This document shows, piece by piece, positions 42,812-51,471 of a stretch of 64,000 bases of DNA. Where the stretch lies: positions 62,001-126,000 of the forward strand of contig NZ_RHUM01000012.1 in the NCBI RefSeq assembly GCF_003937915.1, read 5' to 3'. Origin of the DNA: Erwinia sp. 198. Lineage in GTDB: Bacteria; Pseudomonadota; Gammaproteobacteria; Enterobacterales; Enterobacteriaceae. The notes beneath the pieces were generated by a model. The model was given only the letters and a program-made list of their open reading frames with translations, had not been told where the DNA came from and searched no databases. Both the position numbers and the translations under genes were made by a program. Position 1 is the stretch's first letter. Every line of letters begins with the position of its first letter.

Positions 42812-45694
42812 ATGAACGAAAATAATGATGTGATGTACCGGCTGCTGGTGCAAAGCGTGGTCGGCTACGCCATTTATATGCTCAAACCTGACGGCACCGT
42901 AGCCAACTGGAACGCGGGCGCGGAGCGGGCGAAAGGCTATCTGCCGGACGAAATTATCGGCAAAAATTTTGACTGTTTTTACAGTGCGGCAGACAGAGAA
43001 AAAGGACTGCCGCAGCGCGGTCTGGCCATCGCCCGCGAAAAAGGACGTTTTGAAACCGAAGGCTGGCGCTACCGCAAAGACGGCAGCGCTTTCTGGGCGC
43101 ACGTGGTGATTGATGCCGTGCACGACGACGACGGCAAGCTAATTGGCTTCGCCAAAATTACCCGCGACTGTACCGAACAGCAGGCTCAGTTTGCCGAACA
43201 GCGCGCCCAGGAGCAGAAATTTCGTTTGCTGGTCGAAGGCGTGGTCGATTACGCCATCTATATGCTCGATCCCGACGGCTATGTTGTGAACTGGAATGAA
43301 GGCGCAAGGCGTTCCAAAGGCTATACGGCGGAAGAAATCGTCGGCAAACACTTCTCCTGCTTTTACAGCACGCAGGCCCAGCAGGCCAGGCTCCCGGAAA
43401 ACAACCTGAAAACCGCCTACCGCACCGGCCGATTTGAAGAGCAGGGCTGGCGCTATCGCAAAGACGGCACCTCTTTCTGGGCGCACGTGGTGATTGACGC
43501 CGTGCACGACGACGACGGTAAGCTAATCGGCTACGCCAAGATCACCCGCGACTGCACTGAACAACAGCGCGTGTTGCAAGAACAGCGCGAAAGGGAACAG
43601 GTATTCCGCCTGCTGGTGGAGGGCGTCACCGACTACGCCATCTATATGCTCGATCCTAAAGGCCATGTGGTGAACTGGAACGCCGGTGCGCATCGTGCCA
43701 AAGGCTATACGGCAGAGGAAATCGTCGGCGAACACTTCTCCTGTTTTTACAGCGCACAGGATCGCTTTGCCTGCCTGCCCGACAAAAACCTGGCTATTGC
43801 GCAAAGCGCCGGGCGTTTTGAAGATCAGGGCTGGCGCTATCGTAAAGACGGCAGCGCCTTCTGGGCGCACGTGGTGATCGAAGCAATTCATACTAAAGAA
43901 GGCCGCCTGCTTGGCTTTGCCAAAATTACCCGCGACTGCACTGAACTGCGCGAGTACGAACAGCAGATCCTGCGGGCAAAAGATCTGGCAGAGCAGAACA
44001 GCAATAAGATGGCCGCGCTGTCGAAGTTTCTCGACACCATTATCGGCAATATTCCCTGCTGCGTGATAGTGGAAGACGTGGTATCGCGCGAGGTGCTGCT
44101 GCTGAACAGCAAAGCGGAGCAGCTGCTGGGCGTAAAAATGAAGGAGCTTGCCGGTAAAAGGCTGGACGATTACATGCCCTCAGAGCTGAGCGGCTATTTT
44201 TCCCAGCTGGCCACCGCCGCACAGCGTAATGAAGGCGTGCATAAAAACGAGCAGCTGTTGCGTACCCGTGGCGGCGAGCGGATCATCAACGCCTCGGCCT
44301 CGATTATTAACGGCAACGACGCCCACACTAACTACGTGCTGCTGATTGCTGACGACATCACCGATCAGCGCGCGGCTGATGCGCGCATTCATCATATGGC
44401 GCATCATGATAACCTGACCAGCCTGCCGAACCGCGTGCTGTTCAGCCAGCGGCTGAACGAGGCGCTGCGCTGCGATTTCGATAATGGTAAACAGACGGCG
44501 GCGCTCTGTCTGGATCTGGATAACTTCAAGAACGTCAACGACGCGCTGGGCCATCAGGTCGGTGACGATCTGCTGCGCGCCGTCGCCAGCCGTTTGCGCG
44601 GCGTGCTGCGTGAACAGGATACGCTGGCGCGCAACGGCGGCGATGAATTCTCTATCGTACTGCCGGGCCTGACGCATTTACAGGAGGCCGAAGCGGTGGC
44701 GCAAAGGCTGATTGAGGCGATCCGCCCGATCTTCAACGTCGACGGGCATAGCCTGACGGTCGGGTTGAGCATCGGCATTTCTATTGTCGCAGGCGGCCTG
44801 AGCACCCCCGCCGAGCTGCTGCGCTGCGCTGATATGGCGCTGTACGAAGCCAAACGCAACGGCCGCAACCGCTTTGAGCATTTCTCCAGTGAAATGGGCG
44901 AAGCCGCCAGCAAACGCCGTATGATTGAAACCGATCTGCGCGAGGCGATGACCCATCGCCATCTCAAGCTGTATTACCAGCCGATTACCGATAGTCTGGG
45001 TCAGGAGATTATCAGCTACGAAGCGCTGATGCGCTGGCACCATCCGAAACGGGGGCTGATTATGCCGCTGGACTTTATTCCCGTAGCGGAAGAAACCGGG
45101 CTGATCCACTCGCTGGGTGCCTTCGCGCTGTACGAAGCCTGCCGCGAGGCGGCGAAGTGGCCGGCGCATCAGAGCGTGGCGGTCAATCTTTCGCCGCTCC
45201 AGTTTAAAAACAGTTCGCTGGTGTCGGTGGTGGAAGCGGCGCTGAAGGATTCCGGGCTGGCGCCGCACCGGTTGGAGGTGGAGATCACGGAGTCGGTGCT
45301 GCTGGACAACACCCTGGTCAATATCCGCATTCTGCAAAAGCTGAAGAAGCTGGGCGTACGCATCGCGCTGGATGACTTCGGCACCGGCTACTCGTCGCTC
45401 AGCTATTTGCGTTCTTTCCCGTTCGATAAGATTAAAATCGACAAGTCGTTTATCAACGATATGAAAGAGAGCCGCGAGGCGCTGGCCATTATCCGGGCCA
45501 TTACGGGCATGAGCCGCAGCCTGGATATTCAAATCACGGCGGAAGGGGTGGAGAGCAGCGAGCAGTTCGAACAGCTGAAAGTCGAAGGCTGCACGCTGTT
45601 CCAGGGGTATTATTTTGGCCGCCCGCAGCCGTCGGAAACACGGCTGAAGCTGTTTGGCCTGGACGAAAAGCACGACGGGCAGGTTCACCCTTAG
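42812..45694 (+). CDS. Four-PAS GGDEF-EAL c-di-GMP enzyme
   Basis: A 960-residue cytoplasmic protein with no membrane segment. Three nearly identical PAS-PAC units start at residues 10, 138 and 266 (period exactly 128), joined by short coiled coils. A fourth, different PAS spans about 400-520. The GGDEF domain has intact G-G-D-E-F at 609-613 and an inhibitory R-E-Q-D five residues before it. The EAL domain has E-A-L at 737-739, D-D-F-G-T-G-Y-S-S and the A-E-G-V-E motif. Both c-di-GMP synthesis and breakdown look possible. AAAGAAA precedes the ATG, and the upstream promoter is sigma-28-type. Confidence 0.93.
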   Translation: MNENNDVMYRLLVQSVVGYAIYMLKPDGTVANWNAGAERAKGYLPDEIIGKNFDCFYSAADREKGLPQRGLAIAREKGRFETEGWRYRKDGSAFWAHVVIDAVHDDDGKLIGFAKITRDCTEQQAQFAEQRAQEQKFRLLVEGVVDYAIYMLDPDGYVVNWNEGARRSKGYTAEEIVGKHFSCFYSTQAQQARLPENNLKTAYRTGRFEEQGWRYRKDGTSFWAHVVIDAVHDDDGKLIGYAKITRDCTEQQRVLQEQREREQVFRLLVEGVTDYAIYMLDPKGHVVNWNAGAHRAKGYTAEEIVGEHFSCFYSAQDRFACLPDKNLAIAQSAGRFEDQGWRYRKDGSAFWAHVVIEAIHTKEGRLLGFAKITRDCTELREYEQQILRAKDLAEQNSNKMAALSKFLDTIIGNIPCCVIVEDVVSREVLLLNSKAEQLLGVKMKELAGKRLDDYMPSELSGYFSQLATAAQRNEGVHKNEQLLRTRGGERIINASASIINGNDAHTNYVLLIADDITDQRAADARIHHMAHHDNLTSLPNRVLFSQRLNEALRCDFDNGKQTAALCLDLDNFKNVNDALGHQVGDDLLRAVASRLRGVLREQDTLARNGGDEFSIVLPGLTHLQEAEAVAQRLIEAIRPIFNVDGHSLTVGLSIGISIVAGGLSTPAELLRCADMALYEAKRNGRNRFEHFSSEMGEAASKRRMIETDLREAMTHRHLKLYYQPITDSLGQEIISYEALMRWHHPKRGLIMPLDFIPVAEETGLIHSLGAFALYEACREAAKWPAHQSVAVNLSPLQFKNSSLVSVVEAALKDSGLAPHRLEVEITESVLLDNTLVNIRILQKLKKLGVRIALDDFGTGYSSLSYLRSFPFDKIKIDKSFINDMKESREALAIIRAITGMSRSLDIQITAEGVESSEQFEQLKVEGCTLFQGYYFGRPQPSETRLKLFGLDEKHDGQVHP
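42839..43990 (+). repeat. Three 384-base in-frame tandem repeats
   Basis: Units 42839-43222, 43223-43606 and 43607-43990 each encode a PAS-PAC module. Long stretches are nearly identical at the DNA level, for example the segment coding F-W-A-H-V-V-I-D-A-V-H in units 1 and 2. This indicates recent duplication or ongoing gene conversion. Confidence 0.88.
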
Positions 45695-46011
45695 CGGCCC
45701 GGTTCTGAACAGCGCTATGGGTACGATCGCGCAGAGCTTATCCGCCACGTATTGCGTGCTGGCCTTGCGCATTTCTCTGGCTAAAGCACCCGCGCGTAAT
45801 GTTACAGGCTGGCTCTCTGCGGCCTGACCACCGTAAAGGCAGGCTGCGCGCTGGTTCTGCTGTGGCCGCACGTTCTTCTGCTGCTTAACCCTTACCACCG
45901 TCTGCTGCGCGCTGACCCTCTCTGTTGGCGCGCATCTCTCTTTTCGTCTGCCTGATTGTTAATGAAATTGTGCCATTTTGTTTATTTACGCTAATTCTTT
46001 GCGCGGATTCC

Positions 46012-46020
46012 TGTTAAAAT
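46012..46020 (+). promoter_or_regulatory. Extended -10 promoter of the gluconate dehydrogenase operon
   Basis: TGTTAAAAT contains an extended -10 (TGn plus TAAAAT). No good -35 is seen 17 bases upstream, as is usual for extended -10 promoters or activator-dependent ones. The start would fall near 46027, right at the GntR operator. Confidence 0.5.
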
Positions 46021-46028
46021 ACATAAAT

Positions 46029-46042
46029 TGTTACCGGTAACA
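46029..46042. promoter_or_regulatory. GntR-type operator
   Basis: The perfect palindrome TGTTACCGGTAACA matches the gluconate repressor (GntR) operator core known from the E. coli gnt genes. It overlaps the expected transcription start, so GntR should repress until gluconate binds. Confidence 0.75.
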
Positions 46043-46057
46043 TTGATTCAGATCACG
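46042..46057. promoter_or_regulatory. CRP-type site
   Basis: ATTGA, six bases, TCACG: 7 of 10 positions of the TGTGA-N6-TCACA consensus. It abuts the GntR operator. A position downstream of the predicted start is unusual for activation, so either another promoter lies downstream or the site is not functional. Confidence 0.35.
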
Positions 46058-46150
46058 CTAGCGCCCGATTTTTATAAAAAAACAGGTTAGCGGGTCGTCC
46101 ATCACGAATGCTTACAGCCGAACAACCAGGCCATTTTAAAAGGCAATGTC

Positions 46151-46885
46151 ATGTCAAAAGAAACGATCGGAAGCTCCCGCAGGGACTTTCTGCTGAGAAC
46201 CATTACGCTTGCGCCCGCCGTGGCGATTGGCAGCACCGGCCTGGGGGCGTTAACCGCGCCTGCCGCAGCCGTAGCCGCGCCCGAACCCGCAGGGCCGCAG
46301 CAGGCCCGCGATTACCAGCCCACCTGGTTTACCCCGGAAGAGTACGCTTTTATTAAGGCGGCCGTGGCGCGCCTGATCCCTGCCGACGAACGCGGCCCCG
46401 GCGCGCTGGAAGCGGGCGTGCCGGAATATATCGATCGACAGATGAACACGCCTTACGCGACCGGTTCCAACTGGTATATGCAGGGGCCTTTCCATCCCGA
46501 TGCCGACAAAGAGCTGGGCTATCAATACCCACTGATCCCGCGCGATATTTACCGCCTGGGCCTGGCGGACGCGGATGCCTTCGCCAAAGCGCAGCACGGC
46601 AAAGCGTTCGCCGACCTGAGCCACGACCAGCAGGACGCGTTGCTACAGGCCTTTGAAGCCGGCAAAGCAGAATTCAAACAGGTTCCGGCTAAGGTTTTCT
46701 TCTCTTTCCTGTTACAGAACACGCGCGAAGGCTTCTTCAGCGATCCTGTGCATGGCGGCAATCAGAATATGGTCGGCTGGAAGCTGATCGGCTTTCCGGG
46801 CGCGCGCGCTGATTTTATGGACTGGGTTGAACGGGGTGAGCGCTATCCGTTCCCGCCGGTGTCGATTCGTGGGGAAAGAGCATAA
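46151..46885 (+). CDS. Gluconate 2-dehydrogenase small (gamma) subunit
   Basis: A 244-residue protein of the gluconate 2-dehydrogenase subunit 3 family. It begins with a twin-arginine signal (S-R-R-D-F-L-L-R-T followed by an Ala-rich stretch), so it is exported folded by Tat. The large FAD subunit has no signal of its own and should be carried out with it. Motifs include Y-T-P-E-E-like [10 protein letters not shown] and [12 protein letters not shown]. First gene of a three-gene operon; the next gene starts 2 bases after its stop. Confidence 0.9.
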   Translation: MSKETIGSSRRDFLLRTITLAPAVAIGSTGLGALTAPAAAVAAPEPAGPQQARDYQPTWFTPEEYAFIKAAVARLIPADERGPGALEAGVPEYIDRQMNTPYATGSNWYMQGPFHPDADKELGYQYPLIPRDIYRLGLADADAFAKAQHGKAFADLSHDQQDALLQAFEAGKAEFKQVPAKVFFSFLLQNTREGFFSDPVHGGNQNMVGWKLIGFPGARADFMDWVERGERYPFPPVSIRGERA

Positions 46886-46887
46886 GC

Positions 46888-48672
46888 ATGGCAAACGTAA
46901 TGAAAAAAGTAGATGCGGTGATCGTAGGCTTTGGCTGGGCGGGATCGATCATGGCGAAAGAGCTGACCGAAGCGGGCCTGAACGTGGTTGCGCTGGAGCG
47001 CGGCCCGCATCGCGACACCTATCCTGACGGCGCGTATCCGCAGGTTATTGATGAGCTGACCTATAACATCCGTAAAAAGCTGTTCCAGGATCTCTCCAAA
47101 AGCACCGTGACCATCCGCCATAACTCGGCGCAGACCGCGCAGCCCTATCGCCAGCTTGCCGCGTTTTTGCCCGGCACCGGCACCGGCGGCGCGGGCCTGC
47201 ACTGGTCGGGCGTGCATTTCCGCGTCGATCCGATCGAGCTGCGGATGCGCAGCCACTATGAAGAGCGCTACGGCAAAAAATTTATTCCTGAGGGCATGAC
47301 CATTCAGGATTTCGGCGTCACCTATGACGAACTGGAGCCGTTCTTTGACAAGGCCGAAAAAGTGTTCGGCACCTCCGGCTCGGAATGGCGCGTTAAGGGC
47401 AAAGTCGTCGGCCAGCAGGGACGCGGCAACCCGTTCGCACCGGATCGCTCCGACAAGTTCCCGCTGCCCGCGCAGAAGCGGACTTTTTCCGCGCAGCTGT
47501 TTGCGCAGGCCGCTGAATCCGTTGGCTATCATCCTTACGATTTGCCTTCCGCCAATACTTCCGGCCCGTACACCAACACCTACGGCGCGCAGATGGGGCC
47601 GTGCAACTTCTGCGGCTATTGCAGCGGCTACGCCTGCTATATGTATTCCAAAGCGTCGCCGAACGTTAACGTGCTGCCGGCGCTACGCCAGGAAGCAAAG
47701 TTTGAGCTGCGCGAAAACGCCAACGTGCTGCGCGTCAACCTGACCGACGACAAAAAGCGCGCCACTGGCGTGACCTATGTCGACGCGCTTGGCCGCCAGA
47801 TCGAGCAACCCGCCGACCTGGTGATCCTGTCCGCCTTCCAGTTCCATAACGTGCACCTGATGCTGCTGTCCGGCATCGGCAAGCCTTACGATCCGGTCAC
47901 TAACGAAGGCACCGTAGGCCGTAACTTCGCCTATCAGAATATTTCCACCATCAAGGCCTTCTTTGATAAAGACGTCTTTACCAACAACTTTATCGGCGCG
48001 GGCGGCGCGGGTGTCGGCGTGGACGACTTCAACGCGGATAACTTCGACCACGGCAAATATGGCTTTGTCGGCGGCTCGCCGTTCTGGGTCAACCAGGCAG
48101 GCGTGAAGCCGATCTCCGGCCTGCCAACGCCGCCGGGTACGCCAGGCTGGGGCAGCAAGTGGAAAGCGGCGGTCGCCGATCACTATACGCATCATGTCTC
48201 GATGGACGCGCACGGCGCGCACCAGTCCTATCGCAACAACTATCTGGATCTGGATCCTAACTACAAGGATGCCTTCGGCCAGCCGCTACTGCGTATGACT
48301 TTCGACTGGCAGGAAAACGACATCAAGATGTCGCAGTTTATGCATGGCCGGATGCACAAAATCGCCGAAGCGATGAACCCGAAACTGATCAGCGGCGCGC
48401 CAAAAATGCCGGGCACGCATTTCGACACCACCGTGTATCAGACCACGCATATGAACGGCGGCGCGATCATGGGCGAAGATCCGAAAACCAGCGCGGTTAA
48501 CCGCTATCTGCAAAGCTGGGATGTGCCGAACGTGTTTGTTCCAGGCGCGTCTGCCTTCCCGCAGGGTCTGGGCTATAACCCGACCGGCATGGTGGCGGCG
48601 TTGACCTACTGGTCAGCGAAAGCGATTCGTGAACAGTACCTGAAGAATCCGGGTCCGTTGGTGCAGGCGTAA
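46888..48672 (+). CDS. Gluconate 2-dehydrogenase FAD subunit (GMC family)
   Basis: A 594-residue GMC oxidoreductase. The N-terminal FAD-binding fold shows V-I-V-G-F-G-W-A-G-S, and the middle has L-P-G-T-G-T-G-G-A-G-L-H-W-S-G. A cysteine-rich segment follows (C-N-F-C-G-Y-C-S-G-Y-A-C, about residues 235-246), as in membrane-bound gluconate and fructose dehydrogenases, where it may hold an iron-sulfur cluster. The C-terminal catalytic His region is H-M-N-G-G-A. It oxidises gluconate to 2-ketogluconate in the periplasm. GGGGAAAGAG lies upstream within the previous gene. Confidence 0.92.
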   Translation: MANVMKKVDAVIVGFGWAGSIMAKELTEAGLNVVALERGPHRDTYPDGAYPQVIDELTYNIRKKLFQDLSKSTVTIRHNSAQTAQPYRQLAAFLPGTGTGGAGLHWSGVHFRVDPIELRMRSHYEERYGKKFIPEGMTIQDFGVTYDELEPFFDKAEKVFGTSGSEWRVKGKVVGQQGRGNPFAPDRSDKFPLPAQKRTFSAQLFAQAAESVGYHPYDLPSANTSGPYTNTYGAQMGPCNFCGYCSGYACYMYSKASPNVNVLPALRQEAKFELRENANVLRVNLTDDKKRATGVTYVDALGRQIEQPADLVILSAFQFHNVHLMLLSGIGKPYDPVTNEGTVGRNFAYQNISTIKAFFDKDVFTNNFIGAGGAGVGVDDFNADNFDHGKYGFVGGSPFWVNQAGVKPISGLPTPPGTPGWGSKWKAAVADHYTHHVSMDAHGAHQSYRNNYLDLDPNYKDAFGQPLLRMTFDWQENDIKMSQFMHGRMHKIAEAMNPKLISGAPKMPGTHFDTTVYQTTHMNGGAIMGEDPKTSAVNRYLQSWDVPNVFVPGASAFPQGLGYNPTGMVAALTYWSAKAIREQYLKNPGPLVQA

Positions 48673-48680
48673 GGATGACC

Positions 48681-49997
48681 ATGATGAAAATGCTGATCCC
48701 GGCTCTGATGCTGGGTATGACCACCTTTGTTGCGACGGCTGCGGATAACGGCGCCGATCTGATCAAGCGCGGCGAATATCTGGCGCGCGCGGGCGACTGT
48801 GTGGCCTGCCATACCAAAATGGGCGGCGAATCCTTTGCCGGCGGGCTGGCGATGGCGACGCCCATCGGCAAGATTTACTCCACCAATATCACGCCCGATA
48901 AGAAAACCGGCATTGGCGATTACAGCTATGACGACTTTCAGAAAGCGGTACGCCACGGCGTAGCGAAGAACGGCGACACGCTCTATCCGGCGATGCCTTA
49001 TCCTTCCTATGCCGTCGTTAACGATGAGGATATGCACGCGCTTTACGCTTACTTTATGCATGGCGTGAAGCCGGTCGAGGCCGAAAACAGGAAAAGCGAT
49101 ATTCCGTGGCCGCTGTCGATGCGCTGGCCGCTGTCGATCTGGCGCGGGCTGTTTGCGCCGGACGTAAAAGCTTTCCAGGCGATTAAAGGGCAGGATGCGG
49201 TGCTGGCTCGCGGTCAGTATCTGGTGGAGGGGCTGGGCCACTGCGGCGCCTGCCATACCCCGCGCAGCCTGACCATGCAGGAAAAAGCGCTGAACGACAG
49301 CGAAGGCAGCGACTACCTTTCCGGCAGCAGCTCGCCGATTGACGGCTTTACCGCAAACAACCTGCGCGGCGACAGCCGTGACGGATTGGGCCGCTGGAGC
49401 GAAGACGATCTGACGCAGTTCCTGCGCTATGGCCGCAACGATCATACCGCGGCCTTTGGTGGCATGACCGAAGTGGTGCAGCACAGTTTGCAGCATTTAA
49501 GCGACGAAGATATCACCGCCATTGCGCGCTATCTGAAATCTCTGGGCGCGAAAGACTTAAACCAGGTCGGTTTTACGTCGGATGACAAGGTAGCAAAAGC
49601 GCTGTGGAAGGGCGACGACAGCAAACCGGGCGCGTCGGTATATGTCGACAGCTGCGCGGCCTGCCATAAAACGGACGGTAGCGGCTATAAGCGCTTCTTC
49701 CCGCAGCTGAGCGGTAATCCTGTGGTGTTGGCGGAAGATCCAACCTCGCTTATCCATATCGTTATCAGCGGCGCGACGCTACCGGGCGTGAAGGGTGCCC
49801 CTTCCGCCATCACCATGCCGGCTTTCGGCTGGCGGCTGAACGACCAACAGGTCGCCGACGTGGTGAATTTTATCCGCACCAGCTGGGGCAATACGGCTAA
49901 AGAGCAGGTCAGCGCCAGCGACGTGGCGAAAGTGCGTAAAAATGACGCTGAACAGCAGGGCAGCGCGGATATCGAGAAGCTGACTGAAGTGAAATAA
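48681..49997 (+). CDS. Gluconate 2-dehydrogenase triheme cytochrome c subunit
   Basis: A 438-residue exported cytochrome with a signal peptide ending V-A-T-A-A. Three heme c sites are visible: C-V-A-C-H (about residue 37), C-G-A-C-H (about 187) and C-A-A-C-H (about 332). It takes electrons from the FAD subunit and passes them to ubiquinone, anchoring the complex to the inner membrane. I prefer the ATG at 48681, six bases after AAGG, over the ATG at 48675. A strong terminator follows, closing the operon. Confidence 0.92.
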   Translation: MMKMLIPALMLGMTTFVATAADNGADLIKRGEYLARAGDCVACHTKMGGESFAGGLAMATPIGKIYSTNITPDKKTGIGDYSYDDFQKAVRHGVAKNGDTLYPAMPYPSYAVVNDEDMHALYAYFMHGVKPVEAENRKSDIPWPLSMRWPLSIWRGLFAPDVKAFQAIKGQDAVLARGQYLVEGLGHCGACHTPRSLTMQEKALNDSEGSDYLSGSSSPIDGFTANNLRGDSRDGLGRWSEDDLTQFLRYGRNDHTAAFGGMTEVVQHSLQHLSDEDITAIARYLKSLGAKDLNQVGFTSDDKVAKALWKGDDSKPGASVYVDSCAACHKTDGSGYKRFFPQLSGNPVVLAEDPTSLIHIVISGATLPGVKGAPSAITMPAFGWRLNDQQVADVVNFIRTSWGNTAKEQVSASDVAKVRKNDAEQQGSADIEKLTEVK

Positions 49998-50012
49998 GCG
50001 AGTTTACGATCG

Positions 50013-50042
50013 AAAACGGCCAGCAAACTGGCCGTTTTTTTT
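50013..50042 (+). terminator. Intrinsic terminator of the gluconate dehydrogenase operon
   Basis: AAAACGGCCAG pairs with CTGGCCGTTTT across a CAAA loop, followed by more T. Confidence 0.93.
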
Positions 50043-50344
50043 GCTTTATTTTTTAGTTCTCTCGCTATTTTTAGCGTACTGCTTCAGAAAGTGTCTGTTA
50101 TTTCCGAAAAGACGTGCCTCTTAATTTTTGCGTCAGATTAGATGCAATCTGGTTAGTTGCACATTGTAATAGTTTCCCTGGTGTCGGCATTGACTGAAAA
50201 TTAAATGACTACTTATTTTATAATTTATTTCCGTATAATAAAGACGAACCCGCATTGAATAACACGGTAGAAAATCCTCTTGAATTACTATCGACAAGAT
50301 GTTATTGGCTGCGGACTGAACGTTAATTTGCGCCGGGAGAAATA
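50043..50344. other. AT-rich intergenic region
   Basis: About 300 bases before the acetyltransferase gene. There is a small inverted repeat CAGATT-N6-AATCTG (50134-50151) and TATAAT-like sequences around 50235. No gene is seen. Confidence 0.45.
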
Positions 50345-50755
50345 ATGAAAATCGTTGTCACGGATAATCCTTCTTTACCGGATGAAGAGTTCGTTATTGA
50401 TAATTTATGGAAACATAACAGCCAGTTTGACGAAGTGGATATTACACCGCTTTTCCTTACGCTGCGGGACGAGCAAAACCAGATCCTCGGCGGCCTGGTG
50501 GCGCGGACGTGGTGGCAGGGCTTAGAAGTGCAGTATCTCTGGGTTGGCGAAGCCGCACGCGGGCAGGGTAAGGGTCGGGAGCTGATGATAAAAGCGGAAG
50601 AGGTCGCCAGAAATCGCGGTTGTCGCATGGCCTATGTGGATACCTTTGATTTTCAGGCGAAAGGCTTTTACGAGAAACTGGGCTACAGCGTCTATGGCAG
50701 CATGGAAGGCTACCTGGGCAAACATACGCGGTTCTATTTACAGAAAATGTTCTGA
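50345..50755 (+). CDS. GNAT family N-acetyltransferase
   Basis: A 136-residue acetyltransferase of the GNAT fold. The acetyl-CoA-binding motif appears as L-W-V-G-E-A-A-R-G-Q-G-K-G-R-E-L-M, followed by A-Y-V-D-T-F-D-F-Q-A-K-G-F-Y-E-K-L-G-Y. It transfers acetyl to an unknown small molecule or protein amine. GGGAGAAAT precedes the ATG. A broken LuxR-type regulator begins 17 bases downstream on the same strand. Confidence 0.85.
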   Translation: MKIVVTDNPSLPDEEFVIDNLWKHNSQFDEVDITPLFLTLRDEQNQILGGLVARTWWQGLEVQYLWVGEAARGQGKGRELMIKAEEVARNRGCRMAYVDTFDFQAKGFYEKLGYSVYGSMEGYLGKHTRFYLQKMF

Positions 50756-50771
50756 TAATACGGAAAAAGCT

Positions 50772-51458
50772 ATGCCGCCCACTAATGCGAAAATTAGCGC
50801 TTTTCGGAGCTTTATCGCTATGATGGAGCATCTGAACGAGCCCTGGGGTATTAAAGACCTTGATTCCAGACATCTTTATATGAACAAGGCCGCTTACCTT
50901 TATACCAATACGCCTGCATCATTCACGGTTGAAGGTGCCCGGGATGATGAGTTCCCGGCTGGTTGGGCGGAATGTTCGGCAGCGCTGCAGGAGCACGATC
51001 GCCGGACAGAAGAGCATTTGGGAAGAGTCGCGGTCATTGAAACGCATTATTGGTATGGCCGGGAAACGCTTTCACCTTATATCAGCGAAAAACTGCCGGT
51101 ATTCGATGAATAGGGAAACTGTATCGGCACTATCTGGAATGCAAGACCGCTCGATACGCTGACGCCGCTGAAGTTTATTAATCACAAAAAGCCTGGCGTA
51201 CTGACGACCGCTACGGAAAATAAATTATTTACGCCGTCCGAGCTGGATATTATCTTTCTGATGCTGCAAAGGTATACGGCAAAAGAGATCGCTAGTATCT
51301 TTAACGTCAGCGTAAAAACAATTGAAAATCGGGTATATACGATATATCAGAAAGCTGACGTGCATTCGTTGAAGCAATTTGAAGAATATTGTATCGCTCA
51401 TAGTCTGGAAAACTATATCCCTGCCCGTTTGATGAAGAAAGGGATTAACTTTATTTAA
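50772..51458 (+). pseudogene. PAS-like/LuxR regulator interrupted by one amber codon
   Basis: The frame runs M-P-P-T-N-A-K... for 113 codons to a TAG at 51111-51113 (after L-P-V-F-D-E). It then continues in the same frame, G-N-C-I-G-T-I-W-N-A-R-P-L, to a LuxR-type helix-turn-helix (Y-T-A-K-E-I-A-S-I-F-N-V-S-V-K-T-I-E-N-R-V) and a natural stop at 51456. Read through, it is a normal 228-residue enterobacterial PAS-LuxR regulator. No base is gained or lost; a single substitution at the TAG explains the break. It lies 13 bases before the permease pseudogene, so the pair formed a regulator-transporter unit. Confidence 0.85.
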
Positions 51459-51471
51459 TACGGAATGTTCT

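Larger units (their letters stand above)
45695..46150. other. Leader region of the gluconate dehydrogenase operon
   Basis: About 456 bases. No gene. The last 150 bases carry an extended -10 box, a GntR-type operator and a CRP-type half-consensus site (listed). Confidence 0.6.

Noticed and set aside
42839-43990. Regular repeats considered as a CRISPR-like or satellite array
   Set aside because: They are long in-frame coding repeats that encode PAS modules.
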